NCBI GenBank assembly: GCA_949297075.1
Contig: CASFRX010000046.1
Span: 36,147-100,146, forward strand
Direction: 5' to 3'
From: an uncultured Oscillospiraceae bacterium
GTDB lineage: Bacteria > Bacillota > Clostridia > Oscillospirales > Acutalibacteraceae
DNA: 64,000 bases
The notes under the pieces were generated by a model that did not search any database, was not told the DNA's origin, and saw only the letters and a program-made list of their open reading frames with translations. The position numbers and the translations under genes are program-made. Below are positions 54,928-63,842 of this stretch, one piece after another; the first letter of the stretch is position 1; each line of letters begins with the position of its first letter.

Positions 54928-56223
54928 ATGTATAGAAAGATTATGGGCTTCTTGGAAGCGTGGAAAGAAAACGAACACCGCAAGCCCCTTATTTTACAGG
55001 GCGCAAGACAGGTCGGAAAGACCTATTCCATTCTGGAGTTCGGGCGCACCCATTACGAAAATGTGGCATACTTCAACTTTGAAACCAATCCAAAGCTGAA
55101 CGAAACCTTTGAGGAAAACATCAGCCCCGATTATCTGATACCGATTTTATCCCATATCGCAGGTCAGACTATCGTAAAGGAAAAAACGCTGATAGTCTTT
55201 GATGAGGTGCAGCTCTGCGAAAGGGCTTTGACTTCACTCAAATACTTTTGCGAGAACGCTCCAGATTATCACATCATCGTCGCAGGCAGCTTGCTCGGCG
55301 TTGCGGTCAACAGAGCAAAATTCTCTTTCCCCGTAGGAAAAGTCGATATGAAAACCCTTTATCCTATGGATATGGAGGAATTTATGTTGGCGCTCGGTGA
55401 GGACGATTTGGTAGAGCAGATTAAAAAGTGCTTCCAAACCGATACGCCGCTGCCGTCTGCCTTGCACGACGCCGCAATGCAGCTTTACCGTCAGTATCTT
55501 GTGGTCGGCGGTATGCCAGAGTGCGTGATGCAGTTTGCCGAAACCAAGGATTATATCCTTGTCCGCCATACGCAGGATACGATACTTGCAAGCTACCTCA
55601 ATGATATGAGCAAGTATAACAACTTGAATGAAATCAAGAAAACCAGACTTGCCTACGATAACATTACCGTTCAGCTTTCAAAGAAGAATACCCGTTTCCA
55701 ATATAAGCTGATTAAGAAAGGTGGACGGGCTTCCGAATTTGAAAATGCAATCGAATGGCTTTGCCTGTCTGGTATCGTGTCACAGGTCTACAAGGTCGAG
55801 CAAATCAAAAAGCCCCTTGAAAACTACCGTGATATTGATGCGTTCAAGATTTATGTGTCCGACTTAGGATTGCTTTGCGCCAAGAAGGATTTAGCTGCTA
55901 ATGACATTCTCTATGTGGTCGAGGAAATCAACGATTTCAAGGGCGGTATGGCGGAGAACTATGTCAATGTGCAGCTTTCCATTAACGGCTACCACACTTA
56001 TTATTGGGAGTCCGAGCGTGGGGCTGAAATTGATTTTATCATTCAGCGTGACGGGCAGCTCATTCCCATTGAGGTCAAATCTGCCGATAACACCAGAGCC
56101 AAGAGCTTAAAGGTCTATATGGACACCTACAAGCCTGCTTATGCTATCAAGCTCTCTGCCAAAAACTTCGGCTTTGAGGATAACAAAAAAATCGTTCCTC
56201 TCTATGCCGCATTTTGTATCTGA
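54928..56223 (+). CDS. AAA ATPase with DUF4143 nuclease-like domain
   Basis: A 431-aa cytoplasmic protein of the AAA_14/DUF4143 type. Walker A GARQVGKT is at residues 25-32 and Walker B TLIVFDEVQ ends near 95, followed by AGSLLGV as sensor. The C-terminal third has the DUF4143 pattern (VSDLGLL, MAENYVNVQL, YYWESERGAEIDFII, IPIEVKSA) that resembles a PD-(D/E)xK nuclease. The function of the family is unclear. It has its own promoter and terminator within the transfer operon, so it is probably cargo, not transfer machinery. Confidence 0.86.
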   Translation: MYRKIMGFLEAWKENEHRKPLILQGARQVGKTYSILEFGRTHYENVAYFNFETNPKLNETFEENISPDYLIPILSHIAGQTIVKEKTLIVFDEVQLCERALTSLKYFCENAPDYHIIVAGSLLGVAVNRAKFSFPVGKVDMKTLYPMDMEEFMLALGEDDLVEQIKKCFQTDTPLPSALHDAAMQLYRQYLVVGGMPECVMQFAETKDYILVRHTQDTILASYLNDMSKYNNLNEIKKTRLAYDNITVQLSKKNTRFQYKLIKKGGRASEFENAIEWLCLSGIVSQVYKVEQIKKPLENYRDIDAFKIYVSDLGLLCAKKDLAANDILYVVEEINDFKGGMAENYVNVQLSINGYHTYYWESERGAEIDFIIQRDGQLIPIEVKSADNTRAKSLKVYMDTYKPAYAIKLSAKNFGFEDNKKIVPLYAAFCI

Positions 56224-56241
56224 AATCAATATTGCAACAGT

Positions 56242-56273
56242 AACGCTCACAGAAAATGTGGGCGTTATTTTTT
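56242..56273 (+). terminator. Terminator after the DUF4143 gene
   Basis: AACGCTCAC (56242-56250) pairs with GTGGGCGTT (56258-56266), followed by ATTTTTTG. Confidence 0.78.
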
Positions 56274-56306
56274 GCCCCTAAAACAGAATAAGAAAGGACA
56301 ACGCTT

Positions 56307-57080
56307 ATGAAGAAATACACAAAAATCATTTGTATGGCTGCCGCCGTATGCCTGTTAGGTGCGGCGGCTTTTTGCGGCTTCCGCATTTACAGCCACTATG
56401 CGCACGAAAGCGAGCAGGAAGAAGTCTTTGAGAAAATTGCCGAGGTTGTGGAACAGGCGCAGACGGGCGAAAGTGAAACTGTCGATGTTCTGCTCACGGA
56501 GGAAGAAACCGTGCTTGCAGAATACGGCGAGTTGTATCTGCAAAATACGGATATGGTCGGCTGGCTTTCGATTGCCGGCACGAATATCAACTTTCCCGTA
56601 ATGCAGACCCCGAACAACCCCAATTATTATCTGAAGCACAATTTTGAAAAGGAGTACAGCGATTTAGGTACGCCGTATGTGCAGGAAAATTGCGACCTAT
56701 TGACGAGCGATAACCTTGTTATTTACGGTCATCACATCAAGGGACAAAAGATGTTCGGCGCATTGGAGAATTACAAAAACAAGGATTATTACGAGGAACA
56801 CAAGACCATTCGTTTTGATACCCTCATAAAGAGGGGCGAGTATGAAATCATTGCCGTGTTCAAAACGGTTGCGTACAGCTCGGCAGGCTTCCGTTACTAC
56901 GATTTTGTAAGCGCAGAGGACGAAAACGCCTTTAACGCTTATATCGCCAAGTGCAAGGAGCTTGCCTTATATGATACAGGCGTGACCGCAGAATACGGCG
57001 ACAGGCTTATTACGCTTTCTACCTGCGAATACTCCGCACAAAACGGTAGGCTTGTTGTAGTGGCAAAAAGGGCTGCCTAA
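56307..57080 (+). CDS. srtB: Class B sortase
   Basis: A membrane-anchored transpeptidase of 257 aa. An N-terminal signal anchor (ICMAAAVCLLGAAAFCGF) is followed by a coiled segment and the sortase domain: VGWLSIAGTNINFPVMQ, the catalytic His near 142 in YGHHIKG, and the catalytic Cys240 in LSTCEYS. It is the likely enzyme for the TPKTG adhesin in the same ICE, but other substrates are possible. AAAGGAC precedes the ATG. Confidence 0.9.
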   Translation: MKKYTKIICMAAAVCLLGAAAFCGFRIYSHYAHESEQEEVFEKIAEVVEQAQTGESETVDVLLTEEETVLAEYGELYLQNTDMVGWLSIAGTNINFPVMQTPNNPNYYLKHNFEKEYSDLGTPYVQENCDLLTSDNLVIYGHHIKGQKMFGALENYKNKDYYEEHKTIRFDTLIKRGEYEIIAVFKTVAYSSAGFRYYDFVSAEDENAFNAYIAKCKELALYDTGVTAEYGDRLITLSTCEYSAQNGRLVVVAKRAA

Positions 57081-57113
57081 TATCTGTACCGCTTCAAGGA
57101 AAGGAGGCTTTTA

Positions 57114-58877
57114 ATGGCTGATATAAAAACCAGAGATGCGGTCAAAGGCACGATAAAGACCATAGATAAAGCCGCCATTGCCACCGAGCGTATGAAGTCC
57201 GCTTATGCGAAAACAAAGGACAAAGCAGAACAAGGCTGTTACGCCGATGAAAGCTCCGCTACGGAATATGCCGCCGACAGGCTTTCTTACGGAGCTGACC
57301 GTATCAAGGACGAGGGTATCCACCAATTTAACAAGCAAGGGCAAAAGGCGGTCAAAGAAACAAGGGAAAATATCGGCAAGGCAAAGGAAAAAATATCGTC
57401 CTACAAGCAGAAAAAGGCGGCAAAAGCCGCCGAACAGAATTACAACGGCTTGCAGATCCGTCACGGGGCTGCAAGCCGTTCCTCTGCTCCCGATAGTACA
57501 CAAAGGGCAAAATCTCAGTTTATCAAGACCCGACAGCAAGGCAAAAAGACGGTTAAGACCACCGCCCGAAATACAGAAAAGACGGTCAAGGCGACCGCAA
57601 AAGGCACAGTCAAGACCACCCAGAAAAGCGTTAAGACTGCACAGGCTACCTCTAAGGCGGCTATTAAAACAGCCGAGCATACCGCCAAAGCAACGAAGGC
57701 AGCGGCAAAGGCTTCAGCAAAAGCGGCTCAAAGGGCTGCACAGGCGGCAAAAGCCACCGCTAAGGCTACGGTTACAGCGGTCAAAGCGGCAGTCAAAGCC
57801 ACGATTGCCGCAGTTAAGGCGATTATTGCAGGCGTCAAGGCTCTTGTAGCCGCCATAGCCGCAGGCGGTTGGATTGCCGTCGTGATTATTATTGTTATCT
57901 GTCTGATTGCCTTGATTGCAGGCTCGGTGTTCGGCATCTTCTTTTCGGGCGAGGACTCTGGAAACGGTATGACAATGCAGAGTGTTGTACGGGAAATCAA
58001 TACCGAATACGACACCCGTCTTGACGAAATCCAAAGCAGCACGACCTATGATGCTCTGGAAATGTCGGGCAGCCGTGCGGTCTGGAAAGAGGTGCTTGCG
58101 GTCTATTCCGTAAAGACTGCTACCGACCCAGACAATCCGCAGGAAGTGGCGACAATGGACGAGGGCAAAAAGCAACTTCTATCGGGCATCTTCTGGGAGA
58201 TGAACGAAATCAGCTCCCACACCGAAAGCAAGACCGAAACACAGATAATCGAGAGCGACGACGGTCACGGCAATATCATACAGACGGAAACCACCGTTAC
58301 ACGCACCTATCTGTATATCACGGTTGCCCATAAGACAGCCGAGGAAATGGCTGACAAGTACAATTTCAATGCAGACCAGAGAGAACAGCTCTCCGAGCTA
58401 CTTGCCGAGGAAAACAATTCGCTATGGTCGCAGGTGCTATACGGCATTTCTGGCGGCGACGGCGAGATTGTCAATGTGGCATTGTCGCAGGTCGGAAATA
58501 TAGGCGGTCAGCCTTATTGGAGTTGGTACGGCTTCGAGGGGCGTGTGGAATGGTGTGCCTGCTTTGTATCTTGGTGTGCCAATGAGTGCGGCTATATTGA
58601 TACAGGCGTTATTCCGAAATTCGCAGGCTGCGTGTTAGGCTCACAATGGTTTAAGGACAGAGGTCAATGGCAGGACGGCAGCTTTGAGCCGTCGGCAGGT
58701 CATATCATCTTCTTTGATTGGGAGGGCGACGGAGAAACAGACCACGTCGGAATTGTAGAGTGTGTCGAGAACGGAACAGTTTATACCGTCGAGGGCAACT
58801 CTGGCGATACCTGCCGCCAGAACAGCTATGCTATCGGAAGCAGCGTAATTTATGGCTACGGTATCCCTGCTTATTAA
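57114..58877 (+). CDS. CHAP-domain cell wall hydrolase of the mating system
   Basis: A 587-aa protein. Residues 1-140 are polar and helical; about 140-255 is an Ala/Lys/Thr-rich repeat (KATAKA, KAAAKASAKAAQ) like a long charged helix; a membrane helix at about 257-282 follows (IAVVIIIVICLIALIAG). The extracellular part ends in a CHAP domain with Cys near 481 (WCACFVSWC) and His near 543 (DHVGIVE). It likely opens peptidoglycan for the conjugation channel. AAAGGAGG precedes the ATG. In related ICEs more transfer genes follow; here the van operon comes next. Confidence 0.86.
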   Translation: MADIKTRDAVKGTIKTIDKAAIATERMKSAYAKTKDKAEQGCYADESSATEYAADRLSYGADRIKDEGIHQFNKQGQKAVKETRENIGKAKEKISSYKQKKAAKAAEQNYNGLQIRHGAASRSSAPDSTQRAKSQFIKTRQQGKKTVKTTARNTEKTVKATAKGTVKTTQKSVKTAQATSKAAIKTAEHTAKATKAAAKASAKAAQRAAQAAKATAKATVTAVKAAVKATIAAVKAIIAGVKALVAAIAAGGWIAVVIIIVICLIALIAGSVFGIFFSGEDSGNGMTMQSVVREINTEYDTRLDEIQSSTTYDALEMSGSRAVWKEVLAVYSVKTATDPDNPQEVATMDEGKKQLLSGIFWEMNEISSHTESKTETQIIESDDGHGNIIQTETTVTRTYLYITVAHKTAEEMADKYNFNADQREQLSELLAEENNSLWSQVLYGISGGDGEIVNVALSQVGNIGGQPYWSWYGFEGRVEWCACFVSWCANECGYIDTGVIPKFAGCVLGSQWFKDRGQWQDGSFEPSAGHIIFFDWEGDGETDHVGIVECVENGTVYTVEGNSGDTCRQNSYAIGSSVIYGYGIPAY

Positions 58878-58962
58878 AGATGAAGAAACCGCTTGTATAG
58901 CAGGCGGTTTCATACATATCCTACGCATTTGTGACTAAAGTTTGAATATGCGAACCCAAGTA

Positions 58963-58991
58963 TTGCTTTTCTGGACTTTTGATGATATAAT
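58963..58991 (+). promoter_or_regulatory. Promoter of vanURS
   Basis: TTGCTT (58963-58968) and TATAAT (58986-58991) with a 17-base spacer, 30 bases before vanU. The preceding 85 bases after the CHAP stop contain only the weak hairpin AACCGC...GCGGTT. Confidence 0.65.
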
Positions 58992-59020
58992 GAGAAAAAC
59001 ATACTAATGAGGTGAGCTAA

Positions 59021-59245
59021 ATGCGAGTGAGTTATAATAAACTCTGGAAACTTTTAATTGATAAGAATATGAAAAAAGGTGAGCTTAGAGATGCTATCGG
59101 AGCAAGCAAAAGCACTTTTGCTAAACTTGGTAAAAATGAGAATGTTACGCTCCCCGTATTATTGTCAATATGTGAATGTTTGAATTGTGATTTTGGGGAT
59201 ATTATGGAAGCCTTGCCAGACGAGGTTAATGTGGAGTGCAAATAA
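59021..59245 (+). CDS. vanU: VanU-type transcriptional regulator
   Basis: A 74-aa Cro/C1-type helix-turn-helix protein: MRVSYNKLWKLLIDKNMKKG at the start, the recognition helix in IGASKSTFAKLGKNENV, then CECLNCDFGDIMEALPD. The length and sequence match VanU of the vanG operon, which helps to regulate the vanRS promoter. It is the first gene of the operon; vanR follows after one base. Confidence 0.9.
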   Translation: MRVSYNKLWKLLIDKNMKKGELRDAIGASKSTFAKLGKNENVTLPVLLSICECLNCDFGDIMEALPDEVNVECK

Positions 59246-59246
59246 T

Positions 59247-59945
59247 ATGAATGAAAATATTTTAATAGTTGATGATGAAAAAGAGATAGCCGATTTAATT
59301 GAGGTCTATCTAAAAAATGATGGTTACACAGTACATAAATTTTATAATGGTACAGATGCTCTCAAATGTATCGAGTCACAAAACTTGGATTTGGTAATTT
59401 TGGATGTAATGCTACCAGATGTCGATGGTTTTCGTATCTGCCAGAAAATTAGAGAGCAGTATTTTTATCCCATTATAATGCTGACTGCAAAGGTCGAAGA
59501 TACTGATAAAATTATGGGACTTACTATCGGAGCTGATGATTACATTACAAAGCCGTTCAATCCGTTGGAGGTGGTTGCCAGAGTGAAAACGCAACTAAGG
59601 CGTTATGTACGCTATAATCAGCCCATAAACAAACAGGCTCTTGAAAACATTGAATACGATATTAGAGGTCTGTCAATAAACAAAAACAACCATAAATGCA
59701 GTTTGTTTGGGAAAGAATTGCAACTGACTCCAATAGAGTTTTCTATTCTGTGGTACCTTTGTGACCATCAAGGAAAAGTAGTATCTTCAGAAGAATTGTT
59801 TGAGGCAGTTTGGAAAGAAAAATACCTCGATAACAATAATACGGTGATGGCTCATATTGGAAGATTGAGAGAGAAAATGAAAGAGCCTGCCAAGAAGCCG
59901 AAGTTTATTAAAACTGTGTGGGGAGTGGGGTATACCATTGAATAA
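59247..59945 (+). CDS. vanR: VanR response regulator
   Basis: OmpR-type response regulator of 232 aa. The receiver has D9/D10 (ILIVDDEKE), the phosphoacceptor D53 in LVILDVMLPD and the switch Lys in YITKPFNP; the C-terminal winged helix ends KFIKTVWGVGYTIE. ATG 59247 is chosen because it aligns with the family start and follows GTGGAG; an upstream ATG at 59187 lies in vanU. On activation by VanS it turns on the resistance genes. Confidence 0.94.
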   Translation: MNENILIVDDEKEIADLIEVYLKNDGYTVHKFYNGTDALKCIESQNLDLVILDVMLPDVDGFRICQKIREQYFYPIIMLTAKVEDTDKIMGLTIGADDYITKPFNPLEVVARVKTQLRRYVRYNQPINKQALENIEYDIRGLSINKNNHKCSLFGKELQLTPIEFSILWYLCDHQGKVVSSEELFEAVWKEKYLDNNNTVMAHIGRLREKMKEPAKKPKFIKTVWGVGYTIE

Positions 59946-61041
59946 ATCAGGAAGAAATAAAATAAAACAGCGTAGTGCAGTATCACGGAAACTACTGATG
60001 CAGTATGTAATATCCATAATCGGTTATGTTGTAGGAGTAATGCTCTTTGTTTTTGTGGCGTGGAGATTTTGTATGATGTTCATCTGGCAGCCGGATGATC
60101 TTTTATACATACTTTTACAAACCGTTAAAGAATATATTATTTTGTTTTTAGGCATTACCTTTTTGATAGGTTGGGTCTTTATTACTTACTATTTCATTTC
60201 CAAGCCGCTTCGTTATTTGGATGAGGTTGTCGTAGCTACGGAACAGTTAGTAGTCCCTTCCGATGAGCCAATTGTCTTGCCAAATGAAATGTTTTATGCT
60301 GAAAACGAATTGAACAGAGTTCGTGAGAAAGCGTTGGATAATGCAAGAACTGTGAAGGAAGCGGAACAGAGAAAAAACGACCTTGTAATGTATCTTGCAC
60401 ACGATTTGAAAACGCCTTTATCATCGGTTATCGGCTATTTGACATTATTACGGGATGAGCAGCAGATTTCTGCCGAATTGAGAGAACGCTATTTATCAAT
60501 ATCATTGGAAAAAGCGGAGCGTCTTGAAGATTTGATAAATGAGTTTTTTGAAATTGCAAGGTTTAACCTCTCTAATATCTCCCTTGAGTACGGCAAAGTG
60601 AATTTAACACGTATGCTTGAACAAATTACATACGAGTTCAAACCTATGCTTGTAAACAAACACTTAAATTGTGAGCTTAACGCACCGCAAGACATAATGA
60701 TAAGCTGTGATATAAATAAAATGCAAAGAGTTTTTGATAATTTGCTAAGAAACGCCGTAAATTATAGTTACGAAGGAACAAATATCAAAGTATTCGCTGA
60801 ACTATTTAACAATAATGTGTGTGTAAAAGTAATCAATGAGGGAAATACCATTCCAAAAGAAAAATTGGATAGGATATTTGAACAGTTTTTCCGCTTGGAT
60901 ACTGCACGTAATTCAAGCAGCGGTGGAGCTGGCTTGGGACTTGCCATTGCAAAAGAAATTGTTGAACTGCATCACGGAACAATAACAGCAGACAGTGCGA
61001 ATGGTATAACTTGTTTTGAAGTCGTCATTCCTCTGTCGTAA
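59938..61041 (+). CDS. vanS: VanS sensor histidine kinase
   Basis: A 367-aa membrane sensor kinase. Two membrane helices (about 22-47 and 63-85) flank a short outer loop of about 15 residues, so the ligand site is small. The H box is YLAHDLKTPLSSVIGY with His155; DNLLRNAVNYS is the N box and GGAGLGLAIAKE the G box. It starts with TTG 59938, overlapping vanR by eight bases. Confidence 0.93.
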   Translation: MNKSGRNKIKQRSAVSRKLLMQYVISIIGYVVGVMLFVFVAWRFCMMFIWQPDDLLYILLQTVKEYIILFLGITFLIGWVFITYYFISKPLRYLDEVVVATEQLVVPSDEPIVLPNEMFYAENELNRVREKALDNARTVKEAEQRKNDLVMYLAHDLKTPLSSVIGYLTLLRDEQQISAELRERYLSISLEKAERLEDLINEFFEIARFNLSNISLEYGKVNLTRMLEQITYEFKPMLVNKHLNCELNAPQDIMISCDINKMQRVFDNLLRNAVNYSYEGTNIKVFAELFNNNVCVKVINEGNTIPKEKLDRIFEQFFRLDTARNSSSGGAGLGLAIAKEIVELHHGTITADSANGITCFEVVIPLS

Positions 61042-61103
61042 GGAAATTGTAAGAATTTCCGTAGAAAGAAAATAGAATACCGTTTGTGTAAACAGATAAA
61101 AGA

Positions 61104-61154
61104 CACTCTTGTTATTGGTACAATTATAGTACCGAAGCAAGAGTGTTTTGTTTT
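61104..61154 (+). other. Two-part hairpin between vanS and vanW
   Basis: CACTCTTG (61104-61111) pairs with CAAGAGTG (61137-61144); inside it GGTAC pairs with GTACC (61117-61133). A T-rich tail (TTTTGTTTT) follows. It could be a terminator, an attenuator or a VanR-bound dyad for the resistance-gene promoter, and it occupies the place where vanY stands in the classical vanG cluster. Confidence 0.7.
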
Positions 61155-61181
61155 GGAAAAAATGCAAAGGAAGCGATTTAT

Positions 61182-62006
61182 ATGTCAAGAAAAAGATTGA
61201 CACAGGTGTTTCCTTTTTTGCTTCCTTTCCGTAAATGGCAAAGAAAAAAATTATTTTATTTGAAAATGCAATTAGACGGAAATAAGTATGCAAAGAAAAC
61301 ATCTGAAAATTTATTACCTAATACGGTATTTGAAACATCATCTCTTATGCTGAATGAAAACAGCGGATTTGATATAAAATACCAAATCAATAAGGTGCAC
61401 AATCTTAAACTTGCCGCTAAAACAATCAATAAGGTGATTATTGAGCCAAATGAAACATTTTCATTTTGGCAACTTGTACGGTGGGCAGACCACCACGAGA
61501 AATATAAGGACGGATTAAACCTTGTTGACGGAAAGATTGTCGGCTCTTATGGTGGAGGTTTGTGTCAATTAAGCAATATGTTATTTTGGCTTTTTTTACA
61601 CACACCTCTTACAGTTGTTGAGCGACACGGACACGCTGTTGAGTCATTTCCATCCACAACAGAAAATTTACCTTGCGGAACTGATGCGACAATAAACGAA
61701 GGGTGGTTAGATTTAAAAATCCGCAACGATACGGACAATACTTTCCAGATTGAGATTAGCTTTGATGATAAATATATGTATGGTCGAATTTTGTCGCAAA
61801 GCCCCGTAAACATTGAATATTCAGTTTTTAATTCGTCAGTTTCTTACATTAAACGAAATGGACGAACCTATCAAATCGCTCCCGTTTATCGTTCTGAACG
61901 GGATAAAAAGACTTGTAGAGAAACTGGAGCAGAATTGTATATTAACCAATGCGAAATAGGTTATGAACTACCAAATGATATAAAAATTGAAGAAATAGGT
62001 GCGTAA
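61182..62006 (+). CDS. vanW: VanW-family protein
   Basis: A 274-aa VanW protein with a basic start MSRKRLTQVFPFLLPFRKWQ, the core VIIEPNETFSFWQLVRWADHHEKY and the motif GGGLCQLSNMLFWLFLHTPL with ERHGHAVESFP. The family's molecular role is unknown, though it is regularly linked to vanB and vanG clusters. ATG 61182 follows AAAGGAAG; the frame is open to 61143. GC content is low. Confidence 0.92.
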   Translation: MSRKRLTQVFPFLLPFRKWQRKKLFYLKMQLDGNKYAKKTSENLLPNTVFETSSLMLNENSGFDIKYQINKVHNLKLAAKTINKVIIEPNETFSFWQLVRWADHHEKYKDGLNLVDGKIVGSYGGGLCQLSNMLFWLFLHTPLTVVERHGHAVESFPSTTENLPCGTDATINEGWLDLKIRNDTDNTFQIEISFDDKYMYGRILSQSPVNIEYSVFNSSVSYIKRNGRTYQIAPVYRSERDKKTCRETGAELYINQCEIGYELPNDIKIEEIGA

Positions 62007-62007
62007 T

Positions 62008-63057
62008 ATGCAGAAGAAAAAAATAGCTATTATTTTTGGCGGCAATTCAACAGAGTATGAGGTGTCATTACAATCGGCATTTTCTGTTTTTGAAAATATC
62101 AATAAAGAAAAATTCGACATAGTTCCAATCGGAATTACCAGAAATGGCGACTGGTATCATTACACAGGCAAAAAAGAAAAGATTGCAAATAATACTTGGT
62201 TTGAGGATAACGAAAACCTGTATTCTGTTGCGGTATCGCAAAACCGTTCTGTAAAAGGCTTTATAGAATTTAAGGAAGAAAAATTCTACATCATCAAGGT
62301 TGACTTGATATTTCCTGTATTGCACGGCAAGAACGGCGAGGACGGTACTTTGCAGGGATTATTTGAATTGGCAGGAATACCTGTTGTTGGCTGCGATACT
62401 CTCTCATCAGCTCTTTGTATGGATAAGGACAGGGCACATAAGCTCGTTAGCCTTGCGGGTATATCTGTTCCTAAATCGGTAACATTCAAACGCTTTAACA
62501 AAGAAGCAGCGATGAAAGAGATTGAAGCGAATTTAACTTATCCGCTGTTTATTAAACCTGTTCGTGCAGGCTCTTCCTTTGGAATAACAAAAGTAATTGA
62601 AAAGCAAGAGCTTGATGCTGCCATAGAGTTGGCATTTGAACACGATACAGAAGTCATCGTTGAAGAAACAATAAACGGCTTTGAAGTCGGTTGTGCCGTA
62701 CTTGGCATAGATGAGCTGATTGTTGGCAGAGTTGATGAAATCGAACTGTCAAGCGGCTTTTTTGATTATACAGAGAAATATACACTTAAATCTTCAAAGA
62801 TATATATGCCTGCAAGGATTGATGCCGAAGCAGAAAAACGGATACAAGAAACGGCTGTAACCATATATAAAGCTCTGGGCTGTTCGGGTTTTTCCAGAGT
62901 GGATATGTTTTATACACCGTCTGGCGAAATTGTATTTAATGAGGTAAACACAATACCAGGCTTTACCTCGCACAGTCGCTATCCAAATATGATGAAAGGC
63001 ATTGGTCTATCGTTCGCCCAAATGTTGGATAAGCTGATAGGTCTGTATGTGGAATGA
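62008..63057 (+). CDS. vanG: VanG D-alanine:D-serine ligase
   Basis: An ATP-grasp ligase of 349 aa that makes D-Ala-D-Ser so that new peptidoglycan binds vancomycin weakly. Visible are FGGNSTEYEVSLQSA, FPVLHGKNGEDGTLQG, KPVRAGSSFGITKV, the omega-loop TEKYTLKSSKIYMPARI and the metal-binding end VFNEVNTIPGFTSHSRYP. The sequence agrees closely with the VanG type as I know it. ATG 62008 is used; the in-frame GTG at 61999 overlaps the vanW end. It is followed by vanXY with a four-base overlap. Confidence 0.93.
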   Translation: MQKKKIAIIFGGNSTEYEVSLQSAFSVFENINKEKFDIVPIGITRNGDWYHYTGKKEKIANNTWFEDNENLYSVAVSQNRSVKGFIEFKEEKFYIIKVDLIFPVLHGKNGEDGTLQGLFELAGIPVVGCDTLSSALCMDKDRAHKLVSLAGISVPKSVTFKRFNKEAAMKEIEANLTYPLFIKPVRAGSSFGITKVIEKQELDAAIELAFEHDTEVIVEETINGFEVGCAVLGIDELIVGRVDEIELSSGFFDYTEKYTLKSSKIYMPARIDAEAEKRIQETAVTIYKALGCSGFSRVDMFYTPSGEIVFNEVNTIPGFTSHSRYPNMMKGIGLSFAQMLDKLIGLYVE

Positions 63058-63842
63058 TGAAAACGATTGAGCTTGAAAAGGAAGAAATTTATTGTGGAAA
63101 TTTGCTGCTCGTCAACAAAAATTATCCGCTACGAGATAACAATGTAAAGGGTTTAGTTCCTGCTGATGTACGCTTTCCAAATATTCTTATGAAGCGTGAT
63201 GTGGCAAATGTTTTGCAGCTTATTTTTGAAAAAATCTCGGCAGGTAACTCTATCGTTCCTGTAAGCGGTTATCGCTCATTAGAAGAACAGACAGCCATAT
63301 ATGACGGCTCTCTCAAAGATAATGGAGAGGATTTTACAAGAAAATATGTTGCCCTGCCAAATCATAGCGAACATCAGACAGGACTTGCTATTGATTTGGG
63401 ATTGAACGAAAAAGAAATAGATTTTATCCGTCCCGATTTCCCCTATGTCGGTATCTGTAATGAGTTTAGAAAAGCAGCCCCAGACTATGGATTTATCGAA
63501 CGCTATGCAAAGGACAAAGAAGAAATCACGGGAATTTCACACGAGCCGTGGCATTTTCGATATGTAGGATACCCACATTCAAAAATTATTGAACTCAGAG
63601 GATTTTCGCTTGAAGAGTATATCGAATTTATAAAAGATTACACCAAAGATAACAAGTACCTATTCAAGCAAGCTCATAGAACGGAAATTGAAATTTATTA
63701 TGTACCTGCTAATACTGTCACAACACGAATAAATATACCAGAAAAGTGCGTTTATCAGATTTCTGGCAATAATTTAGACGGTTTCATTGTGACACTGTGG
63801 AGGAAAAATAATGACGAAACAAGAAACCTACTCTGGTATTGA
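63054..63842 (+). CDS. vanXY: VanXY D,D-peptidase
   Basis: A 262-aa zinc D,D-peptidase that combines the dipeptidase (D-Ala-D-Ala) and carboxypeptidase activities, removing vancomycin-sensitive precursors. The metal and catalytic residues are in HSEHQTGLAIDLG (His107, Asp114) and EPWHFRYVG (Glu164, His167). There is no signal peptide, as in the cytoplasmic VanXY type. The start is ATG 63054 or the adjacent ATG 63057. It overlaps vanG and vanT. Confidence 0.93.
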   Translation: MMKTIELEKEEIYCGNLLLVNKNYPLRDNNVKGLVPADVRFPNILMKRDVANVLQLIFEKISAGNSIVPVSGYRSLEEQTAIYDGSLKDNGEDFTRKYVALPNHSEHQTGLAIDLGLNEKEIDFIRPDFPYVGICNEFRKAAPDYGFIERYAKDKEEITGISHEPWHFRYVGYPHSKIIELRGFSLEEYIEFIKDYTKDNKYLFKQAHRTEIEIYYVPANTVTTRINIPEKCVYQISGNNLDGFIVTLWRKNNDETRNLLWY

